Shown: one piece after another, positions 56,252 through 64,000 of the stretch
Layout: each line of letters opens with the position of its first letter
Position numbering within the stretch: position 1 is the stretch's first letter
DNA from: an uncultured Halomonas sp.
Lineage (GTDB): Bacteria > Pseudomonadota > Gammaproteobacteria > Pseudomonadales > Halomonadaceae
NCBI RefSeq assembly: GCF_947501415.1
Contig: NZ_CANMVL010000028.1
Location: forward strand, 1 to 64,000
Length of the DNA: 64,000 nt
Direction: 5' to 3'
Notes under the pieces: model-generated
Seen by the model: the letters and a program-made list of their open reading frames with translations, nothing else
Told to the model about the DNA's origin: nothing
The model's database searches: none
Translations under genes and position numbers: made by a program

Positions 56252-56587
56252 ATGAGCACCACCCTCGAAAACATCCAGCGCCAGATCGGCGAAAACCCGA
56301 TCCTGATCTACATGAAGGGCACCCCGCAGCTGCCCCAGTGCGGCTTCTCCGCCCAGACGGTGCAGGCGCTGATGGCCTGTGGCGAGCGCTTTGCCTTCGT
56401 CAATATTCTGGATAACCCGGATATCCGGGCCGAGCTGCCCAAGTACGCCAACTGGCCCACCTTCCCCCAGCTGTGGGTCGAGGGCGAGCTGGTCGGCGGC
56501 TGCGACATCGTGATGGAGATGCACCAGAACGGCGAGCTCGAGACGCTGATCAAGGAAACGGCCGCCAAGCACAAGGACGACGCTTAA
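56252..56587 (+). CDS. grxD: Monothiol glutaredoxin, Grx4 type
   Basis: This carries or transfers [2Fe-2S] clusters with BolA-type partners. It is 111 aa. The CGFS active site is at residues 30-33, with Lys22 upstream (MKGTPQLPQCGFS) and the glutathione-contact residues WPTFPQLWV and GGCDIV. It is monocistronic and ends before a shared terminator. Confidence 0.96.
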   Translation: MSTTLENIQRQIGENPILIYMKGTPQLPQCGFSAQTVQALMACGERFAFVNILDNPDIRAELPKYANWPTFPQLWVEGELVGGCDIVMEMHQNGELETLIKETAAKHKDDA

Positions 56588-56640
56588 GCGTCAAGCCTGA
56601 AAAGCGGCGCTTTGCGCCTGGAAGCTTGGAGCTCGAAGAA

Positions 56641-56673
56641 AAACATCCCCGCAGCCATGCTGCGGGGATGTTT
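56641..56673. terminator. Bidirectional terminator between grxD and rnt
   Basis: A 14-bp perfect stem (56641-56654 with 56660-56673), loop CCATG, is flanked by A-rich and T-rich ends, so it can end transcription from both grxD and the convergent rnt. Confidence 0.9.
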
Positions 56674-56709
56674 GCTGTGTGGGGGAGCAGTTTAATACTG
56701 ATTTCCAGC

Positions 56710-57378
56710 TTACGGTGCTTCTTCCATCCCCTGCTCACGCTGGGTCTGGTCCCAGCCGCCGATCTCCTTGTAGCGATTGACCATGGCGCAGAACAGCTCG
56801 GCGGTGCGTTCGGTATCATAGCGAGCCGAATGCGCCTCGCTGTTGTTGAATTCGATGCCGGCGGCCCGGCAGGCCCGGGCCAGTACCGTCTGGCCGTACA
56901 TCAGGCCGGCCAGGGAGGCGGTATCGAAACTGGAGAAGGGGTGGAAAGGATTGCGCTTGATGCCGCAGCGGTTCACCGCGGCATTGAGGAAGCCGTGATC
57001 GAACGCCGAGTTGTGGCCGACCAGGATGGCGCGGGTGCAGCCATGGGCCTTGATCGACTTGCGTATGGGTCGAAAGATCTCGTTGAGCGCCTCGGACTCG
57101 TTGACCGCCACCTGGCGACGCAGGGGATCGTCGAGCCGGATGCCGGTAAAGTCCAGTGCCGACTGCTCGATGCTGGCACCCGCAAAGGGCTCCACGTGGA
57201 AGGCATAGGTCGACTCGGGGAGCAGGTAACCCTCGGCGTTCATGGTCAGGGTGACCGCGGCGATCTCGAGGATCGCATTGCGCTCGGAATCGAAACCGCC
57301 GGTTTCCATGTCGACCACCACCGGCAGGTAGCTGCGGAATCGCTGTGCCATCAGGTCGCGGGCGATTGCCTCGCTCAT
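56710..57378 (-). CDS. rnt: Ribonuclease T
   Basis: This DEDD exonuclease trims the 3' ends of tRNA and other RNAs. It is 222 aa from ATG 57378 (GGAGAGG upstream). ExoI motif DMETGGFD (Asp23, Glu25), Exo[15 protein letters not shown], and ExoIII with [13 protein letters not shown] are complete. The KR-rich patch [12 protein letters not shown] matches the family. Confidence 0.95.
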   Translation of the reverse strand: MSEAIARDLMAQRFRSYLPVVVDMETGGFDSERNAILEIAAVTLTMNAEGYLLPESTYAFHVEPFAGASIEQSALDFTGIRLDDPLRRQVAVNESEALNEIFRPIRKSIKAHGCTRAILVGHNSAFDHGFLNAAVNRCGIKRNPFHPFSSFDTASLAGLMYGQTVLARACRAAGIEFNNSEAHSARYDTERTAELFCAMVNRYKEIGGWDQTQREQGMEEAP

Positions 57379-57554
57379 GCACCTCTCCTTCGTGTTTGGC
57401 ATTGATGTCACGGGCAGGCTGGCCGCGGCCCGGCTCAAATTCGCGCAGTCTAGCAGCTCGCTCCCTTGAGGTCCCGTGGATGGGCGGTATTCGAGGCCAG
57501 GTTGGCGCGCTATACTGGCAGGTCTCTCGTATTCATCAGAAAGGAGCTCCTCGA

Positions 57555-58775
<1,221 letters not shown>

Positions 58776-58865
58776 TGCCGCCGTGGGGCGCCTGCGGGCG
58801 CTCCACCGGCATGCATTCCGCAAGGATCGTGGGTGCTAGGTCTAGGTACTAGTAGGAGGCTTGTC

Positions 58866-59186
58866 ATGTTCAAGAAGCTTCTCTCGGGGCTGTTCGGTGC
58901 CGGCGATGACGATGGCCCCTCTGGCCATGCTCCGGCCGCCGAGCCGGTGGAGCATAACGGCTATCTGATTGTCTCCGAGCCGGCCCAGGAGGGTGGCCAA
59001 TACCGCGTCAGCGGCTGGATCCGTCGGCCGCTGAGCGGGGATGGCGAAGAGGACGAGGATGAGGTGCTCGAGCACCGCTTCGAACGCTCTGATATGGTGC
59101 CCGGCCGCGAGGCCTGCGACGAGCTGATGGTCAGCAAGGCGCAGCGCTTCATCGACGAGATGGGCGACGACATGTTCGCTCGCTAG
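58866..59186 (+). CDS. HlyU-family protein
   Basis: This is a 106-aa protein of the HlyU family, named after a Vibrio haemolysin regulator. The start at 58866 follows AGGAGG. The N-terminus (MFKKLLSGLFG) and the C-terminal FERSDMVPGREACDELMVSKAQRFIDEMGD are family-like. Note that this family (PF10115) is separate from the ArsR-type HlyU. Function is not known. A strongly acidic stretch (GDGEEDEDEVLEH) is typical for halophiles. Confidence 0.78.
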   Translation: MFKKLLSGLFGAGDDDGPSGHAPAAEPVEHNGYLIVSEPAQEGGQYRVSGWIRRPLSGDGEEDEDEVLEHRFERSDMVPGREACDELMVSKAQRFIDEMGDDMFAR

Positions 59187-59203
59187 TCCTGGCGAGTAGA
59201 GTC

Positions 59204-60331
59204 GTGCGCCTTCTGCATCGTGCCTCACCATGGCGGGATCTGTTTGCCGGGGCGACCCTGCCGGATCCCGCCAGCCTGCCCGATCTTCTCGCGCCCCTGC
59301 GCGATGCCCTGGTCGACCTGGGGCCCCATCCCGACCTGGCCGACGCCCACGCCTGGCAGCCCACCCTCGTGCAGGCCCTGTGGCGTCTCGATCTGCCTGC
59401 CTGGCGGATCGCCCAACTGATCAGCGACCATAACGCCTGGCTCTACCGTCGTGCCATTCGTCTCGCCGAGATCGAGATGAAGGGACAGGGGTGGGGCGCG
59501 CCGCCGGTGGCGTACTGTGCTGTGGTGCTGGGCTCCGGGGGCCGCCACGAGAGCCTGCTGGCCCCGGATCAGGACAATGCCATGATCATCGACGAGTATC
59601 CGGATGCCCGGCATGTCGAGATCGACGGTTATTTCCAGTCGCTGGGCGAGCGCTTCAGCGAGCGGCTCGATCGCGCGGGGATTCCGCTGTGCAGTGGCCA
59701 TGTCATGGCGCGCTGGCCGATGTGGCGCAAGCGCCTCTCGGAGTGGCAGCGCCAGCTCGAGATATGGAGCGCCGACCGACGAGTCAAGCGCGTCCAGCAG
59801 GCCAATATCCTGCTTGATTTCACCTCGGTCTTCGGTGACGAGTCCCTCGCCGAGGCGCTGAGCGACTGGGTGGCGGCGCGCCTTCCGGCGGCGGGTCTCT
59901 TCCTCGACGAGATGGGGGCGCTGTTCGATGAGCAGCCGGTGGCGCTGGATCGCCTCGGCCGGTTGGCCGGGTCACTGGAAGGGGCACCCCACGAGCGGGC
60001 TATCAACCTCAAGCATCAGGCCATCCTGCCACTGGTTGCCGCGGCAAGGCTCATGTCGCTGCGATATGGTGTGCGCGAGACCGATACCCGGCGGCGGCTC
60101 GCTGCACTGGTTGCCAGGGGCAAGCTGGGGGCCGACAACTGCCGTGAGCTCACCGCTGCCCATGGGCGCTTGCAGGCACTGCTGCTCCATGAGCAGTGCC
60201 ACAATCTCACCGCCGGTCGTGCTGCCGACGGCTGGGTAGATATGGCACGCCTCGGCAAGGACCAGCGGTTGCTGCTGCGACACGACCTGCAGCAGATACG
60301 GGCGCTGCAGCGCCGCGCGCGCCGGGGCTAG
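59204..60331 (+). CDS. DUF294 nucleotidyltransferase without CBS domains
   Basis: This putative nucleotidyltransferase is related to the GlnD catalytic domain. It is 375 aa from GTG 59204. The polymerase-beta-like motif is GSGGRHESLLAPDQDNAM (Gly110-Ser111, Glu116, Asp122 and Asp124), and the last 130 residues match the DUF294 C-terminal substrate domain. The cyclic-nucleotide and CBS domains found in many relatives are absent. In other proteobacteria such genes lie by the exonuclease and symporter-kinase genes of acetate-use clusters, and here both are nearby. Confidence 0.8.
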   Translation: MRLLHRASPWRDLFAGATLPDPASLPDLLAPLRDALVDLGPHPDLADAHAWQPTLVQALWRLDLPAWRIAQLISDHNAWLYRRAIRLAEIEMKGQGWGAPPVAYCAVVLGSGGRHESLLAPDQDNAMIIDEYPDARHVEIDGYFQSLGERFSERLDRAGIPLCSGHVMARWPMWRKRLSEWQRQLEIWSADRRVKRVQQANILLDFTSVFGDESLAEALSDWVAARLPAAGLFLDEMGALFDEQPVALDRLGRLAGSLEGAPHERAINLKHQAILPLVAAARLMSLRYGVRETDTRRRLAALVARGKLGADNCRELTAAHGRLQALLLHEQCHNLTAGRAADGWVDMARLGKDQRLLLRHDLQQIRALQRRARRG

Positions 60332-60351
60332 CCCGAAGCCCCCTTGGGGAG

Positions 60352-60380
60352 CTATAAGCCGTACGCTATAAGCCTTACGT
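60352..60380 (+). repeat. 14-bp tandem duplication in the 60332-60485 spacer
   Basis: GCTATAAGCCGTAC and GCTATAAGCCTTAC lie in tandem, followed about 60 bp on by a partly inverse sequence (GTACAGCATAAAGCGTATGGC). The spacer lies between convergent genes; it has no clean terminator and no gene. Confidence 0.5.
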
Positions 60381-60485
60381 TGTGAATCGGGGCGTGGGAC
60401 CCACCATAGGCCGGAATAACCTGGTCCAAGGGGGCGTACAGCATAAAGCGTATGGCGTACCGCTCTCGGCGAAGCCGGGCATGGC

Positions 60486-63236
60486 TTACGCTTCCGACGA
60501 ACCCGCCGGCGCCTCCGGAAGCTCCATGATCAGGCAGGCCCCTCCGAGATGGGGGGCCTCCTCCACCCATAGACGTCCACCGAGATGGGCCACGATACCC
60601 CGGCTGATGGGCAGGCCCAGACCGCTGCCTCGCGGGCGGCCATGACGCTTGTCTGGCGCTGCATCGACGCGCTGGATCTGGTGGAACTTCTCGAACACTC
60701 GTTCGCGTTCCTCCTCGCCGATCCCGGGGCCATTGTCCTCCACCATCAGGCGGTAATGACGCTTGTGTGGCAGCAGGCTGAGTCGAACTCGTGCATCCTC
60801 CTCGTCGGCAAACTTTCCGGCGTTGTCGAGCAGGTTGATGATCACCTGCTCCAGGCGATCCGGGTCACCGATGACCCGGGCCTGCTCCAGATCAACCACC
60901 ATCTCCAGTGTCACCCCCCGGTCTACCTGCATATGATGCACCGCATCCACGCTGTGACGCACCAGTGCCACCAGGTCGAGGGGTTGAGGGTTGAGCGTCA
61001 GGCGTCCGCTCTCCAGGCGTGCCAGGTCGAGGATCTCCTCGATCAGTCGTGAGAGTCGCTGGCTCTCCTTGACCACCACATCGAGGAAGTGCACTCGCTT
61101 CTCTTCAGGCAGGTTGTCGCTGTCGCGCAGTATCTCGGCGAAGGCGCGGATCGAGGTAAGTGGGGTGCGCAGCTCGTGGCTGACCATGGCGACGAACTCG
61201 TCCTTCAAGCGGTCGAGCTCCCGCAGTCGCTCGTTGGCGGCCCGCAGCTCCTCGCTGGCCTGGGCCAGCTCGCTGGACTTCTGTTCCAGGCGCCGGTTGA
61301 TCTCCAGAGTCTCGGAGGTGGTATCGAGGATGCTGAGGATCGACTCCAGGTCAAGTGCTTCACCGCGTACTACCGAGTTGATCAGCACCCGTGCCGAGGC
61401 ATTCCCAAGCGCCCCGGAGAGCGCCTGTTCGGCGCGTGCGATCTGGGCCGGGGTGGCCGGCTGTTCGGCATCACTCGTCTGGGGTTCGGTATCGGCGAAG
61501 ACCCGGGCGGTCGTTCCCGTGCCCAGATAGCGATCGAGCAGGGTGCGCAGCTCGCCGCGGGTGGTCTGGCCGTGCCATAGAGAGGTCTCCAGCAGGTTTG
61601 GGTGCATGGCCTCGGCAAATAGCGCCGCCTGAGTCTGCTCGAGCGGTGATTGACGACTGAACAGCGAGACCCCGACCAGCAGGCCGAGGTTGGCGGTCAG
61701 GCTCCAGAGCAGGGAGTGGGTATAGATGTCCCAACCCTCCAGGCCGAAGAGTGCGTAGGGCCTCAGCCAGGCGATGCCGAAGGGCCCCTGCTCGAGGAAG
61801 GTGGCGTCGAGCCAGCCAGACTGGGCGAAGCCCGGGATCAGCAGGGTCCAGGCCCATATCAGGGTGCCGGCGATCAGCCCCAGGGCGGCGCCTCGGTGAT
61901 GCGCGCCTCGCCAGTACATGCCAATCAGCATGGCGGGGGCAAACTGGCAGGCCGCGGCGAAGGAGACCAGGCCGATGGTCACCAGGCTGTAGGCGTCGCC
62001 GACCAGCGCATGATAGAGGTAGCCCAGCAGCAGTATCAGCACGATTGCCACCCGGCGAATGCCCAACAACCAGCCGGCCAGCTCGCCGCTGGCACTGCGG
62101 TGCAGTCGACGGGTGCGCAGCAGCAGCGGCATGATCAGCTGGTTGCTGACCATGGTGGAGAGCGCAATGGTCTCGACGATGACCATGCTGGTCGCCGCCG
62201 AGAGGCCACCGATAAAGACCAGCAGCGGCAGCCCCTCCAGATCGGCAGAGAGCGGCAGGGTGAGCACAAAGCGGTCGGGGTCGGCATCTCCCATCAGCAA
62301 CAGGCCCGCCATGGCGATGGGGATCACGAACAGGTTGATGGCCAGTAGATAGAGCGGGAAGAGCCAGCTGGCGCGGGCCAGGTGGCGCTCGTCGACGTTC
62401 TCCACCACCAGCACCTGGAATTGTCGGGGCAGCGTGAGAAATGCCAGAAAGGCCAGCACCAGCATGCCGAACCAGGCCGTACTCGTGCCGGGAACGGCAT
62501 CCATCCCGAGGCGGCTGGCGAGGTCAGGCGTGGTGGCGACACGGGCGAAGAGATCACCGGGGCCCTGGAAGAGCACGAAAACCGTGAAGATACCCACGGA
62601 GAGGAAGGCCACCAGCTTGACCAGGGATTCGAAGGCGATGGCGGCCACCATGCCCTCGTGGCGCTCGCTGGCATCCAGGTGGCGAGTGCCGAAGAGGATG
62701 ATGAAGACGGCCAGCACCAGCGCTACCCAGAAAGACTTGTCCAGCCAGAAGGGCTCGTCGGCCAGTCGCAGGTCGCCGGCATCGGGGTAGTTCACCAGCA
62801 CCGCGTGGGTGACGGTGATCGCCTTGAGCTGCAGGGCGATATAGGGCGTGATGCCGATCAGGGCGATCAGTGCCACCAGGGCCCCGAGGCCCGAGCTCTT
62901 GCCGTAGCGGGCACTGATGAAGTCGGCAATCGAGGTGATGCGTTGGGCGCTGGCGATACGCACCATCTTGCGGATCAGAAAGGGGGCCATCAGCATCGCC
63001 AGGGTCGGCCCAAGGTAGATCAGCAGAAAGCTGGGGCCGAACTGAGCGGCGCGCCCCACACTGCCGTAGAAGGTCCAGGCGGTACAGTAGACGGCGATGG
63101 AGAGCGCATACACGTTGGGCGAGCCGATTATCGAGCGGCCCTGCTCGGCGCGTCGGTCACCCCAGGCGGCGATCAGGAACAGCAGTGCCAGGTAGCCGAA
63201 GGCGACACTGAGCACCACGATGTCGCTGCGCATCAT
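60486..63236 (-). CDS. Sodium-solute-symporter/histidine-kinase fusion (CbrA/MxtR type)
   Basis: This is a large sensor kinase of 916 aa. Residues 1-490 are a PutP-like symporter domain with about 12-13 hydrophobic segments. After a linker and a coiled region (about 630-680) comes the dimerisation domain with the phosphorylated His687 (MVSHELRTPL), then the ATPase with the N-box INLLDNAGK (about 800), G1 DNGPGIG (834-840) and G2 GSGLGL (870-875). There is no receiver domain. CbrA and MxtR relatives sense nutrients such as histidine or acetate. The start is just after the stop of the 69-aa gene (TAGATGATG), suggesting coupling. No response regulator is in view. Confidence 0.9.
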   Translation of the reverse strand: MMRSDIVVLSVAFGYLALLFLIAAWGDRRAEQGRSIIGSPNVYALSIAVYCTAWTFYGSVGRAAQFGPSFLLIYLGPTLAMLMAPFLIRKMVRIASAQRITSIADFISARYGKSSGLGALVALIALIGITPYIALQLKAITVTHAVLVNYPDAGDLRLADEPFWLDKSFWVALVLAVFIILFGTRHLDASERHEGMVAAIAFESLVKLVAFLSVGIFTVFVLFQGPGDLFARVATTPDLASRLGMDAVPGTSTAWFGMLVLAFLAFLTLPRQFQVLVVENVDERHLARASWLFPLYLLAINLFVIPIAMAGLLLMGDADPDRFVLTLPLSADLEGLPLLVFIGGLSAATSMVIVETIALSTMVSNQLIMPLLLRTRRLHRSASGELAGWLLGIRRVAIVLILLLGYLYHALVGDAYSLVTIGLVSFAAACQFAPAMLIGMYWRGAHHRGAALGLIAGTLIWAWTLLIPGFAQSGWLDATFLEQGPFGIAWLRPYALFGLEGWDIYTHSLLWSLTANLGLLVGVSLFSRQSPLEQTQAALFAEAMHPNLLETSLWHGQTTRGELRTLLDRYLGTGTTARVFADTEPQTSDAEQPATPAQIARAEQALSGALGNASARVLINSVVRGEALDLESILSILDTTSETLEINRRLEQKSSELAQASEELRAANERLRELDRLKDEFVAMVSHELRTPLTSIRAFAEILRDSDNLPEEKRVHFLDVVVKESQRLSRLIEEILDLARLESGRLTLNPQPLDLVALVRHSVDAVHHMQVDRGVTLEMVVDLEQARVIGDPDRLEQVIINLLDNAGKFADEEDARVRLSLLPHKRHYRLMVEDNGPGIGEEERERVFEKFHQIQRVDAAPDKRHGRPRGSGLGLPISRGIVAHLGGRLWVEEAPHLGGACLIMELPEAPAGSSEA

Positions 63237-63446
63237 CTACTCCCCAGGTGGCTTGCGGGGGCTCGGGCTCTCCATCAGCCAGGCCGTCAGCCCGATGATG
63301 AGCCCCCAGGCGATGAACAGATAGAGCGGTAGCCAGGAGATCGTCATGGCCCGGTCTGGCACCAGTACCAGGGGCGGGGTGAACAGCAGCGCGGCCAGGA
63401 TGATCAATGCCAGCAGGCGCTCGCGGCGGCGCGGTACGCTCAGCAT
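63237..63446 (-). CDS. Small two-helix membrane protein
   Basis: The product has 69 aa with two hydrophobic segments (LLALIILAALLFTPPLVLV and LPLYLFIAWGLIIGLTAWL), a basic N-terminus, and a Pro/Lys-rich tail. No motif is recognised. The stop directly abuts the start of the symporter-kinase, so the two are translated together and may act together. Small proteins like this often precede such kinase genes. Confidence 0.75.
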   Translation of the reverse strand: MLSVPRRRERLLALIILAALLFTPPLVLVPDRAMTISWLPLYLFIAWGLIIGLTAWLMESPSPRKPPGE

Positions 63447-63474
63447 GGCAAGACGCTCCGATCGGGTGTGGTCG

Positions 63475-64000
63475 TCATGAGGCGCAGGCGTCCTCCTTGC
63501 TCAGTGCACTGTTCTGCAGTGTCAGGGCCTTCTCGAGGGTGTCGACGCCGCGGGCCTCCAGACGGGGCAGCAGCGACAGCCATAGCTCGGCGGTGACGCG
63601 GGCATCGCCCAGGGCGGTGTGGCGAGTGCCCGGGGGGAAGGAGAGATCATAGCGTTCGGCCAGGCTGTCGAGGTCATGGCCATCGAGGCTGGCATCCAGC
63701 GCCCGGGAGATCAGCAGGGTGTCGAGTACTGGCATGTCCAGCGCGATGCCGGCCCCAGGTGATTGCAGGGCCAGTAGGTCGAAGGCGGCATTATGGGCCA
63801 GCAGAACGGCGTCTCCCACATAATCGCGGAAGCGAGGCAGTGCTACCGAGAGCGGTGGGGCGCCGGTGACGGCGTCATCGGTGATGCCGTGAATGGCGGT
63901 GCTGGCCGGGGGGATCGGTTTTCCCGGATCGACGTAGAGGTCGAAGGTTTCACTGGCCAGCAGTCGCGCGTTGACCACCCGGCAGGCGCCGATACTGATC
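63475..64000 (-). CDS. DnaQ-family 3'-5' exonuclease, partial
   Basis: This gene runs off the right edge, so its N-terminus and ExoI motif are missing. The visible part begins ISIGACR and includes the ExoII motif LLAHNAAFDLLAL and ExoIII HTALGDARVTAELW. These fit the epsilon-like exonucleases found with symporter-kinase genes, and not RNase T. The GTG at 63978 is only an internal codon. At least 174 codons are present. It is the first visible gene of a likely exonuclease - small membrane protein - kinase operon. Confidence 0.85.
   Translation of the reverse strand, partial: ISIGACRVVNARLLASETFDLYVDPGKPIPPASTAIHGITDDAVTGAPPLSVALPRFRDYVGDAVLLAHNAAFDLLALQSPGAGIALDMPVLDTLLISRALDASLDGHDLDSLAERYDLSFPPGTRHTALGDARVTAELWLSLLPRLEARGVDTLEKALTLQNSALSKEDACAS

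Overview
The window looks like a chromosomal segment of a halophilic gammaproteobacterium of the Halomonadaceae (Halomonas-like). This is inferred from the high G+C content, the acidic proteins, the group-2 Mrp Na+/H+ antiporter with fused A/B subunits, the TRAP transporter and the gamma-proteobacterial gene orders gacA-uvrC-pgsA-tRNAs, fxsA-groESL, ihfB-lapA-lapB and sdhE-ygfX next to nadB. Nothing here fixes the species.

Layout. 1-1300 is a small accessory patch: the right end of an IS3-family element, then a ccdAB toxin-antitoxin pair between two sequences that resemble integron attC sites. 1301-8361 is a complete leucine/isovalerate operon on the minus strand (liuA-liuB-liuC-liuD-liuE). 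It has a palindromic operator upstream, two REP-like inverted-repeat elements in its spacers and a terminator. 8578-11909 holds a tungstate ABC transporter with a divergent one-component regulator. 12081-17871 is a sigma-54 unit: an AcoR-type activator divergent from a flavin monooxygenase and an aldehyde dehydrogenase. 17981-20485 has an MFS transporter with an overlapping 41-codon ORF, and an aminotransferase. 20560-26390 is the mrp/mnh operon. 26569-32247 runs in one direction: TRAP transporter, RidA, an acetylpolyamine-amidohydrolase/HDAC-family enzyme and a branched-chain aminotransferase. 32319-34857 holds a DUF4105 membrane protein and an NhaC/YuiF-type antiporter.

34884-46828 is mostly housekeeping: trmJ, groESL under a clear sigma-32 promoter, fxsA, an SDR reductase, a ComEA-like helix-hairpin-helix protein, pyrF convergent with lapB-lapA-ihfB, sdhE-ygfX, nadB, a FUSC-family protein and three tRNAs (Leu, Cys, Gly). 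46922-54777 holds pgsA, uvrC and gacA, tRNA-Ala with promoter and terminator, ggt, and thiO-thiS-thiG behind a TPP riboswitch. 54777-64000 holds a small unknown protein, argF, grxD, rnt, argG, a HlyU-family protein, a DUF294 nucleotidyltransferase, a sodium-solute-symporter/histidine-kinase fusion, a small membrane protein and a DnaQ-type exonuclease cut by the window edge.

Most of the window is ordinary core genome. The parts most worth a second look are the ccdAB cassette with attC-like ends, the TRAP-RidA-deacetylase-aminotransferase group, the sigma-54 monooxygenase unit, the tungstate regulator, the 12-bp tandem repeat after dctP, and the small ORF after the MFS gene. No CRISPR array, prophage or clearly new defence system was seen. 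All family assignments come from reading motifs and lengths; no database search was run.
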